Assembly (NCBI RefSeq): GCF_014174395.1
Contig: NZ_JABEQD010000011.1
Span: forward strand, 91,575-155,574
Reading direction: 5' to 3'
Origin: Gluconacetobacter aggeris
GTDB taxonomy: Bacteria; Pseudomonadota; Alphaproteobacteria; Acetobacterales; Acetobacteraceae
DNA length: 64,000 bases
The notes beneath the pieces were generated by a model, which was not told the DNA's origin, made no database searches, and saw nothing but the letters and a program-made list of their open reading frames with translations. This document shows, piece after piece, positions 54,619 through 61,721 of the stretch. The translations under genes and the position numbers were made by a program. How positions within the stretch are numbered: the first letter of the stretch is position 1; every line of letters begins with the position of its first letter.

Positions 54619-55887
54619 ATGTCGGTGCGGAAAATTAGCGACATGAGACAGAAGGCGGAACTGCAAAACGAGCATGGGATGCTTGATTGGAGCGTAAGAG
54701 ACGGCGGGCTGCGCTTGCGTTGCGTCGTTGCGACAGTCACGATTGTTTTTGCATGTTTCTGTGGGGCGCGGGAAGCAGAATGTGCCACGAGCGATGGCAT
54801 CGAGCGGCTTGAAGCGTTTGGTGCCCGATGTGACGGAAAGGTCGACGACACGAAGGCTATAAGCGCATGGTTGGCGACAATCCGGCCGCATGCGCATATT
54901 TTGTTGACGGCTCCACCGGGGCGTTGTGTTTTTTCTGCTCCACTAGCTACGCCAGCGGGCGGTGCATCGGATGTCACGATCCGGGGATCTGGTCCATATT
55001 CCACCGTCTTCGTCTATAATGGTTCGCGGAGGGACGCGGATCTTCTCGTGATCGGAGATGGGCGTAATGGATATGTACAGTTCGCAATCGGCGATTTTTC
55101 TATTACTTCCAGTGTGCCGTTAACTGATGGTGCGGCAATCCATCTGAGGGGACTTCAACGTTCCGTCCTTTCCAACATCATTATCGACGGGCAAGACGGC
55201 ACCGGTTATTTCTGGAATGGCATCTGGTTCGACGGTATTGACGACGTAGTGACTTCTGGTCAGAACTATGCGGCTGCCCAACGGGATGCGGTTCGGGTGA
55301 ATGGTATCGAAGGGCTTGGCCTCGCGGATTTGACTCTCAGTGGATGGAAAATCTCGCCTGTCAACGGGGGGAAAGTTGATGCGCGCCAGGTTGGGCTTCA
55401 TCTCGGTGGTGGTTTTGGCGGTCTTTATTGTACAGGTGGGACTGATATCATCGGAAACGGGACAAATGTGCTGATAGATACTAGCCTTAATCCAATCCTT
55501 CACAATCGCGAAGCGTCATTTGACGGCATGTGTGCTCTTGATTCATCCCGCTTCGGCCCAGGGTTAGCGTTGATGGAAGAAAAGGGTGGTAATTACCTTA
55601 CTTTCGCAGGCGGATGGGTGGCCTCCTCCTATACGTACGGTCTTTATATCGCGCCTAAGGCGACTGGTTGGCTCTCCTTCGTTGGCGGAACCATCTATAA
55701 TAATGGCGAAGATGGCGTGTTTAGCGCTTCGTCTGAAGTCCTACAGACGTATGTGGGAACCCACTTTCGCCATAATGGCATGTCACGAAAGGGAGCAGGG
55801 CTAAAATTTCGAACTGGGGGGCAGGTTTCGTATGAAGGGAGTCTTTTTGAAGGAAATCGCGAAGGTGCGGTAATAAAATTACCTTAA
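54619..55887 (+). CDS. Exported right-handed beta-helix protein (pectate-lyase-like fold)
   Basis: A 422-residue protein. Residues about 33-52 (RCVVATVTIVFACFCG) form a signal peptide or anchor preceded by an unusually long 32-residue tail. The mature part opens with LEAFGARCDGKVDDTKAISAWLA, the typical start of phage-tail-spike and pectate-lyase-like beta-helices. Repeated short strands follow (DVTIRGSGP, FSITSS, GLQRSVLSNIIIDG, LADLTLSGW, FAGGWVASSYTYGLYI, FVGGTIYNNGEDGVF). It may cleave, modify or bind a polysaccharide, or be a surface protein. No catalytic triad can be named. It sits between GT4 and gmhB in the same operon. Confidence 0.7.
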   Translation: MSVRKISDMRQKAELQNEHGMLDWSVRDGGLRLRCVVATVTIVFACFCGAREAECATSDGIERLEAFGARCDGKVDDTKAISAWLATIRPHAHILLTAPPGRCVFSAPLATPAGGASDVTIRGSGPYSTVFVYNGSRRDADLLVIGDGRNGYVQFAIGDFSITSSVPLTDGAAIHLRGLQRSVLSNIIIDGQDGTGYFWNGIWFDGIDDVVTSGQNYAAAQRDAVRVNGIEGLGLADLTLSGWKISPVNGGKVDARQVGLHLGGGFGGLYCTGGTDIIGNGTNVLIDTSLNPILHNREASFDGMCALDSSRFGPGLALMEEKGGNYLTFAGGWVASSYTYGLYIAPKATGWLSFVGGTIYNNGEDGVFSASSEVLQTYVGTHFRHNGMSRKGAGLKFRTGGQVSYEGSLFEGNREGAVIKLP

Positions 55888-55904
55888 GCTGAGGACGTTT
55901 TGCA

Positions 55905-56525
55905 ATGACAGAATTTCCATCCCGCGCCAATAACCAACCAGACTTGAATGCGTCGATGGCTCAGATCGTAGTCGGCGCGGGCACACCGACTGTCGATGGT
56001 CTTAATTTTTCTCCGGCGGTTTTCTTTGATCGCGACGGTGTGCTGAATGTCGATACGGGTTATCCCCACCGGCCGGAGAATCTCACGCTCCTTCCCGGCG
56101 CAGGGGAGGCCGTGGCGCTGATCCGGCGGCGAGGCTATCGGGCGATCGTCGTGACGAATCAGTCGGGTATTGCGCGAGGTTTATTTGGCGAGAAAGATGT
56201 CGAGCTATTTCATGCTCGATTAGTCTCGGCACTTGCCAAGAAAGGCGGAGCAATCGATGCATTTTATTTTTGTCCCTATCACCCGCAGGCCATGATCGAA
56301 CGTTATCGCTGCGATCATCCTGACCGTAAGCCAAATCCCGGGATGATTGAACGTGCAATAGCCGATTTTGCGATCGATCGGTCGCGTTCGATTTTGATCG
56401 GCGACAAAAACACTGACATCGAAGCTGCTTTGGCCGCCGGCATTCGCGGTTATCTGTTCACTGGAGGGAATCTGTTCGACTTTGTATCCTCGATACTTCC
56501 CCCCTCATCAGCTTTGGAGGCATAG
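55905..56525 (+). CDS. gmhB: D-glycero-D-manno-heptose 1,7-bisphosphate 7-phosphatase
   Basis: GmhB (206 residues) removes the 7-phosphate between the two HldE steps. It is a HAD-IIIA phosphatase: motif I FDRDGVLNVD, motif II VVTNQSGIARG, and the zinc-binding loop CPYHP...CDHPDRKPNPGM. The motif III lysine is in DRKPNPGM and motif IV is LIGDKNTDIEAA. An N-terminal extension of about 35 residues precedes motif I. It lies immediately upstream of hldE copy 2 (seven bases), giving a complete heptose-bisphosphate to ADP-heptose route. Confidence 0.93.
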   Translation: MTEFPSRANNQPDLNASMAQIVVGAGTPTVDGLNFSPAVFFDRDGVLNVDTGYPHRPENLTLLPGAGEAVALIRRRGYRAIVVTNQSGIARGLFGEKDVELFHARLVSALAKKGGAIDAFYFCPYHPQAMIERYRCDHPDRKPNPGMIERAIADFAIDRSRSILIGDKNTDIEAALAAGIRGYLFTGGNLFDFVSSILPPSSALEA

Positions 56526-56532
56526 CGTTATC

Positions 56533-57990
56533 GTGATCGAAAATTTTGATTTTGGCCGTGTGGTCATTATCGGTGATATTATTCTTGATTGTTATATTAA
56601 TGGTTCTGTGGGGAGGATTTCTCCGGAGGCTCCGGTACCGGTTTTGCTCCGCGCGCATCATACCGCCGTTCCGGGTGGAGCGGCGAATGTGGCGACGAAT
56701 GCCGCGACGCTGGGGTGCGAGGTCACCCTGCTTGGGCTCGTCGGTTGCGATGATTCGGCCGAAATCCTGCGCGCGACGCTTTCCACCACGCCGGGCATTG
56801 ATCTGACTGGGCTTGTGGTCGATTCGTCGTGGACAACTATAACCAAGACGCGCGTCCTCAGCGGTCGTCATCAGATTGTTCGGATTGACGAAGAGTGTGT
56901 CGTATCCCTACCCGAAACGACGCAGGCCCGCCTTATTGAAGCGGCGCGTAATGCCATTAGCAAAGCCGACGTCGTAGTGTGTTCCGACTACGCTAAAGGC
57001 GTCCTTTCGGATGATGTGCTCGGTGCTGTCATTTCTTTCGCTCGAGAGCGAGGAATTCCTGTGATCGTCGATCCCAAACGGAAGGATTTTTTGGCTTATC
57101 GTGGTGCGTCTCTCATTACGCCCAACCGCAGCGAAATGACATTAGCGACCGGATTGCCCATGGATTCAGACGAGAAGGTCGAACGTGCAGCACGCATGGT
57201 CGCTGAACAGTTCGAGGGAGACGTCTTAGTCACACGGTCGGAAGATGGTATGAGCCTAATTCGGCGCGAAGGTGACGTCACGCATGTCCGGGCGCGCAAA
57301 TCGGAACTTTGTGATGTTTCGGGTGCGGGCGACACGGTGGTCGCGACGATCGCGAGCATGCTGTCCGCTGGACAGGATCTGGAAACTGCTGTGGTTATCG
57401 CTACGAGTGCTGCTTCGATCGCTGTTAGTAAGTTAGGCACCGCGACGGTATCACGAAGTGAACTGAGTGCCGCCTTGCTGGCGGAAATAAAAGAAGACGG
57501 TGGCACGCTATCGATCCAGCAGGCTCAGACGGTGGTTGACAGCTGGCGTCATCATGGCGCTCGCGTCGTTTTTACCAATGGTTGTTTCGATCTGCTTCAT
57601 CCCGGACATATCTCGTTAATCAGTGCTGCTGCACGACAAGGGGACAAACTGATTGTTGCGATCAACAGCGATGCGTCGGTCAAGCGGTTGAAAGGGGCAT
57701 CTCGACCGCTTCAGGATGAGGGGGCTCGCGGAACTGTAATTAGTGCGTTGCGCGACGTCGATCTCGTCGTGATTTTCGATGAAGACACACCACTCGAAAT
57801 CATACAGACGTTGAAACCCGATGTGGTCGTTAAGGGAGCTGACTACCAAGAATACGAGGTAGTCGGTGGCGATTTTGTGAAATCCTATGGCGGAGCTGTG
57901 GTCCTCGTGGATATCGTGTCGGGCCGCTCGACGACCTCGATCGTCAAGAAAATGCAACAGACCAAATCTGCCGTCGAGATGGCTCTCTAA
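56533..57990 (+). CDS. hldE: Bifunctional heptose-7-P kinase / heptose-1-P adenylyltransferase, copy 2
   Basis: A 485-residue HldE paralogue of the gene at 45.2 kb. The GTG start at 56533 aligns exactly with copy 1 (VIENFDFGRV versus MIEDFDFGRI). Kinase motifs GDIILDCYING, GGAANVATN, DYAKGVL and SGAGDT, and adenylyltransferase motifs TNGCFDLLHPGH and DVVVKGADY are intact. Protein sequences of the two copies are mostly identical by eye, but codon choice differs and this copy has visibly lower GC. It is therefore an old or transferred paralogue rather than a fresh duplicate. The next gene is the AGE-family protein, as at copy 1. Confidence 0.93.
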   Translation: MIENFDFGRVVIIGDIILDCYINGSVGRISPEAPVPVLLRAHHTAVPGGAANVATNAATLGCEVTLLGLVGCDDSAEILRATLSTTPGIDLTGLVVDSSWTTITKTRVLSGRHQIVRIDEECVVSLPETTQARLIEAARNAISKADVVVCSDYAKGVLSDDVLGAVISFARERGIPVIVDPKRKDFLAYRGASLITPNRSEMTLATGLPMDSDEKVERAARMVAEQFEGDVLVTRSEDGMSLIRREGDVTHVRARKSELCDVSGAGDTVVATIASMLSAGQDLETAVVIATSAASIAVSKLGTATVSRSELSAALLAEIKEDGGTLSIQQAQTVVDSWRHHGARVVFTNGCFDLLHPGHISLISAAARQGDKLIVAINSDASVKRLKGASRPLQDEGARGTVISALRDVDLVVIFDEDTPLEIIQTLKPDVVVKGADYQEYEVVGGDFVKSYGGAVVLVDIVSGRSTTSIVKKMQQTKSAVEMAL

Positions 57991-58014
57991 AATTTTCTGG
58001 ACGGAGATTTTTTT

Positions 58015-59199
58015 ATGTCGGACGGACGTAGCGTTTTGTCTCTTACTTCGATGCATGACACATGGCGGGGCTGGCTGACCACGCAGGCTCTACCGCTATG
58101 GAGCAACGAGGGCTTTGACGATCGCCGTCACCTTTATCATGAACGGCTGACTTGGGATGGCGCGCCGATCGCGATGGCTCAGCTTCGCCTTATGGTTCAG
58201 GCGCGACAAGTCGCGACATATTGTCGCGCGGCCCTCGACGGTCTCTATGACGTTTCTACCCAGGCGATTCGCTGTCTCGATGAAGTGGAACGCCTATACC
58301 GGCACTGCGATGGCGCTTCGGGTTGGATCTTTTCGTTGGCTCCAGATGGCACGCCCGCAGACCGTAAGCGTGATCTCTATGCCCATGCTTTTATTCTGTT
58401 TGCCTATGCGTGGGCATATGAACTGACAAAAGAGGAGCATTACCGCCGGATTGCTCGCGAGACGGTCGAGGAAGTGCACAAGATTTTCGCTGCCGCAAAT
58501 GGCGGGTTCAGTGATGCCGTTCCTGCGCCTGATACGGTGCGGCGGCAGAATCCGCATATGCATCTCTTGGAAGCCTATCTTGCCTTGTTCGAGGCAACCA
58601 GGGAACAATTTTATCTTGATCATGCGAAAGCGCTCGTGAAGTTTGCCCTCGGGCGTTTCATCGATAAGCGTTCTGATATGTTGCTCGAATTTTTCGATGC
58701 CGAATGGGTGCCGTGTGAGGTATACGGTAAGAACCGCGTCGAACCGGGCCATCTTTTCGAATGGGCTTGGCTGCTGCGCGAATATGAACGGCTTGTAGGC
58801 TTTGGCGGTGAGAAGGCCGCGCAAATCGCCGGTACTGCAGATCGTCTCTTCGCGGCAGGGATATCTGTTGGCATTGACCCCGAAACAGGAATCGCGTTCG
58901 ATGCCATGACGGAAGAAGGCGTGGTCTACGAACGATCTACACGTATCTGGCCGCAGACCGAACTCATGCGGCTACTGTGCCAGCGACGTAGACTAGGCCT
59001 CCTAAACGATGCTATATTACTGGTCCGATTGAGCCATGTATTTTTTGGCCGTTATGCCCCTCAGCGCCTGTCTGGTGGCTGGATAGACAGGCTTGATTCG
59101 TCTCTTACTCCTCTAGTGGATTACATGCCCGCGAGTTCCCTTTATCACATCTACGGTCCTGGTCGCGAGCTAGGGATTGGTGTCTCTCTATGTAAATAG
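58015..59199 (+). CDS. AGE-family epimerase/isomerase, copy 2
   Basis: A 394-residue (alpha/alpha)6 protein closely related to copy 1 through nearly its whole length. Matching blocks are MVQARQVATYCRAALDGLYD, RDLYAHAFILFAYAW, QNPHMHLLEAYLALFE, RVEPGHLFEWAWLLREYERL, RSTRIWPQTELMRLL and RLSGGWIDRLDSSL. It ends VDYMPASSLYHIYGPGRELGIGVSLCK, a normal length for the family. Family members interconvert mannose/fructose forms (with or without phosphate) or epimerise GlcNAc. Repeated pairing with hldE suggests a role in supplying or editing the sugar of the glycan, unproven. Confidence 0.8.
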   Translation: MSDGRSVLSLTSMHDTWRGWLTTQALPLWSNEGFDDRRHLYHERLTWDGAPIAMAQLRLMVQARQVATYCRAALDGLYDVSTQAIRCLDEVERLYRHCDGASGWIFSLAPDGTPADRKRDLYAHAFILFAYAWAYELTKEEHYRRIARETVEEVHKIFAAANGGFSDAVPAPDTVRRQNPHMHLLEAYLALFEATREQFYLDHAKALVKFALGRFIDKRSDMLLEFFDAEWVPCEVYGKNRVEPGHLFEWAWLLREYERLVGFGGEKAAQIAGTADRLFAAGISVGIDPETGIAFDAMTEEGVVYERSTRIWPQTELMRLLCQRRRLGLLNDAILLVRLSHVFFGRYAPQRLSGGWIDRLDSSLTPLVDYMPASSLYHIYGPGRELGIGVSLCK

Positions 59200-59234
59200 A
59201 GGTATAATTATGATAGAATACTACGGAGAAAAAT

Positions 59235-60098
59235 ATGTTTTCTATAGAAGAAAATTTTCATGAAATAAACGAAATTTATGAGAATATATTTAGAGAAAAT
59301 AGGGGATTCTATCATTGTCTTCTTGTTAAAATCATCTGCCAAAACCCATACTTAGAATATATAAAGAATAGATGTACAGAAAAAATAGCAAAAAGAGAAG
59401 TGGAGTGTATGCAATTTTGGGATGCGAAAAACATACCGAAAGACGTAAATTTGTTTATGGATACTTGGAGAGAATTTTCTGGCGCAACTTATAAAGTTTT
59501 TGATGACGTTTCCGCTGAAGAATTTATTAGTGCGAACTTTCAACCGCGTGTTGTGAAGGCTTACCAAGCTTGTTGGCATCCAGCCATGAAATGTGACTTC
59601 TTTCGTCTTTGTTATCTTTACATTAATGGCGGATTTTATGTGGATGCAGATGAAATTTTAGTAAAAGGCGATGATTTTTGTATACCAAATTCGGGAAGCT
59701 TTATCATTTTGCAGCCTATACTGAGAAAATTTGAGCATGGGGAATGGAGGGGTATTGAATATGATAAATTTATTAAAGATAATCAGAGTCGGAATGGTTC
59801 AGAACCCTACTTCAATAATTCTCCAATAATATGCTCAAAAAAGAATCCGGTGGTATTTTTGTCTATAATGAGGTCTATATCTATATTAGAGAATGGTAAC
59901 TCATATAATTATTCTGTACATGATATCACCGAGCCGTCCAATATATCTTTGTCTTGCATAGTATATATGATTGCTCGTGGCTTGGGGTTGGTCCCTCATA
60001 CAGATATTGTCTCAATCGGATGGAAAGAATTTGCTCGGGACGGGAGCGAAATCGAACTAGCGTATAAGCGGGATACGCGGGATTGGAGAAAAATCTGA
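59235..60098 (+). CDS. GT32-type glycosyltransferase with DXD motif, very AT-rich
   Basis: A 287-residue protein. The signature KCDFFRLCYLYINGGFYVDADE includes the DXD-like D137-A-D139 that binds metal and nucleotide sugar, as in Gly_transf_sug/OCH1-like and capsule transferases. FWDAKNIPKDVNLFMDTW is the usual N-terminal acceptor-side motif. Base composition is far lower in GC than all other genes here, with A/T in most third positions, so it was probably acquired from a distant donor. It is last in the operon, ahead of a mobile-element junction. Confidence 0.82.
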   Translation: MFSIEENFHEINEIYENIFRENRGFYHCLLVKIICQNPYLEYIKNRCTEKIAKREVECMQFWDAKNIPKDVNLFMDTWREFSGATYKVFDDVSAEEFISANFQPRVVKAYQACWHPAMKCDFFRLCYLYINGGFYVDADEILVKGDDFCIPNSGSFIILQPILRKFEHGEWRGIEYDKFIKDNQSRNGSEPYFNNSPIICSKKNPVVFLSIMRSISILENGNSYNYSVHDITEPSNISLSCIVYMIARGLGLVPHTDIVSIGWKEFARDGSEIELAYKRDTRDWRKI

Positions 60099-60128
60099 CT
60101 GTTGCGGGCGACAGTTTTAGAGCCTGGA

Positions 60129-60302
60129 TCAGAAAGGGGTCTGATTGATTTTCCGCAGAACTCTGCGGATATGGGCGATCATCAACCAGGCGTGGGATGA
60201 CGAGATTGTTGCCTCGACATCCTTCGTGAGGCGGCGGCAGCGCCCGAGCCATGGTAACCGGCCGTTCATGGCCGCCTTATGAGTGGGGCGGTGGATTGGT
60301 AA
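60129..60302 (-). pseudogene. C-terminal relic of an IS5-family transposase
   Basis: On the minus strand the sequence encodes GRLPWLGRCRRLTKDVEAT, SSHAWLMIAHIRRVL and a stop at about 60129. This is the typical end of an IS5-family transposase (LGRCRRLxKDxEAT, then an AxxxxHIR helix). No catalytic residues remain. It ends at the palindrome next to the IS481-family element. Confidence 0.7.
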
Positions 60303-60338
60303 GTTCACGTCAATAACGACGTCGTTAACGACGTGAAC
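60303..60338. repeat. 36-bp near-perfect palindrome abutting the IS481-family element
   Basis: Two 18-base arms (GTTCACGTCAATAACGAC and GTCGTTAACGACGTGAAC) are reverse complements except at two positions. The right arm ends exactly at the base before the IS terminal repeat (60339). It could be an insertion hot spot or the joined ends of a lost element. The transposase stop codon (TAA) falls in it. Confidence 0.8.
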
Positions 60339-61332
60339 TGTCAGGTTGTGAGACGTCATTGGCGTAAATCATGATGCGATCGACATCATCCATGATTTCT
60401 GCGTCCTTGACGGGTTTGTGGCGTCGATTGCGGAGACGTGGTCGTTGCCGGAGGCGCTCGGCCACTTTTGCAGCAGGTGAAAGCCCGTTCAACACCCGCT
60501 GTCGGCGTTGGTTGTAGGCGTGGTTGAACCCACGCAGCAGGGCTTCAAGATCCGCGTGGTGCGCGACGTTGATCGGCAGAACTTCGGTTGCGATACGGCC
60601 GTTGAACCGCTCGACCATGCCATTCGTCTGGGGCGAGTAGGCCCGGGTCCGCCGCCGATCCACACCCTGATCCTGGCATGCTTTCTCAAACGCATCCGCA
60701 GTAAAGCAGGAGCCGCGATCGGTCAGGATATGGGTTATCTTGAATGGGAAGGCGGCTTTGACGGCCTTGAGAAAATCGACGGCATTGGCAGCATTCTCGG
60801 CGTCGTAGACGGCCAGATGCACGAAGCGCGAGCAGCGATCGATCGCGACGTAGAGGAACCGTTTGCGGGCCTCACCATCTGCGGTCTGCAGCTTCGGCAG
60901 ATGCTTCACGTCGATATGGACATAGCCCAGGTCATAATCCCGGAAGGTGCCCTCTCCCCGCGCCGGGCGGACCTTCTCCTTCGCCGGCCGGCGATTGAGG
61001 CCTGCGTCCTTGAGGATGCGCCAGACGCTGTCGCGGTTGAGGTGGGGCAGGAAGTGCCGCAGCACGAAGGTCAGGTCATCGAGTCCGAACTCAGTGGCCC
61101 GACGCAGATGGCAAACGATCGCGCGCTCTTCCTCGGTCGCTTTCCAAGCCAGCAACCGGGGCTTGCTGCTACGATCCGTGCATCCCTCTACTCCGCGCTT
61201 GCGCCATTTGCGCACCGTCTCGTCGCTGATGCCGAAGCGTTGGGCTAATACCCCGGTCCCTTCCGTCGAGCGCGCGATTTCGGCCCGGACGGCAGGTGTG
61301 GTGCGGGCTTGCGGATGGATCTGATGCATCAA
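60325..61332 (-). CDS. IS481-family transposase
   Basis: A 335-residue transposase. The N-terminal helix-turn-helix region (LAQRFGISDETVRKWRKRG, about 30-50) precedes the DDE core: YVHIDVKHLPKL (first Asp), ILTDRGSCFTADAF (second Asp) and TNGMVERFNGRI (Glu), then an IS481-type tail (FNHAYNQRRQRVLNGLSPA). The reading frame runs through the left terminal repeat and stops at a TAA 12-14 bases outside the element, within the palindrome. The stop is therefore supplied by flanking DNA. The catalytic residues look intact. Confidence 0.88.
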   Translation of the reverse strand: MMHQIHPQARTTPAVRAEIARSTEGTGVLAQRFGISDETVRKWRKRGVEGCTDRSSKPRLLAWKATEEERAIVCHLRRATEFGLDDLTFVLRHFLPHLNRDSVWRILKDAGLNRRPAKEKVRPARGEGTFRDYDLGYVHIDVKHLPKLQTADGEARKRFLYVAIDRCSRFVHLAVYDAENAANAVDFLKAVKAAFPFKITHILTDRGSCFTADAFEKACQDQGVDRRRTRAYSPQTNGMVERFNGRIATEVLPINVAHHADLEALLRGFNHAYNQRRQRVLNGLSPAAKVAERLRQRPRLRNRRHKPVKDAEIMDDVDRIMIYANDVSQPDSSRR

Positions 61333-61421
61333 CGATCGCTCCAGGACGCAGCGTCAAACCAGCGGGCGTAGGCAGCAATAGCCCATGATACCTCATCCCA
61401 ATGACGTCTCACAACCTGACA
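60339..61421 (-). mobile_element. IS481-family insertion sequence, 1083 bp
   Basis: Terminal inverted repeats beginning TGTCAGGTTGTGAGACG match over 24 bases at 60339-60362 and 61398-61421. The element contains one IS481-type transposase on the minus strand. The flanking bases do not show a convincing direct repeat (GTGAAC left, CATACC right), and the two flanks belong to different transposase relics. Insertion was therefore followed by deletion, or the element marks a recombination joint. Confidence 0.85.
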
Positions 61422-61609
61422 CATACCCTCTCATTTGAGAGGAAGCGATAGGCCGCCTTCGTATTCGCCCAGTCCTGGCAGACAAGAGGGATACTCTGTC
61501 CAATAGCTCCGCCCATTTGACCAAGCAGTCTGCAAAACCTTGTCTTCAGACGTTTGTCGGCAAAATGACATGCAGACATCTCACGTTCAAACCACTGACC
61601 CTCAGGCAT
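61422..61609 (-). pseudogene. N-terminal relic of an IS4/Tn5-type transposase
   Basis: The minus strand encodes MPEGQWFEREMSACHFADKR followed by GGAIGQSIPLVCQDWANTKAAYRFLSNER, the N-terminal DNA-binding region of Tn5-like transposases. The reading is cut at the IS481 terminal repeat (61421). The rest of the protein is not on the far side, where an unrelated IS5 relic is found. Confidence 0.78.
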
Positions 61610-61721
61610 CGCACCTCTCCAGAAAAGGTGCCAGAGAAAGAATCACATACCATATACCGTGCGCAAGACCGGTTGTTCTCGAAAACCAGATTTATGGGTA
61701 ATTGAAAGCATGAGCGGCCGG

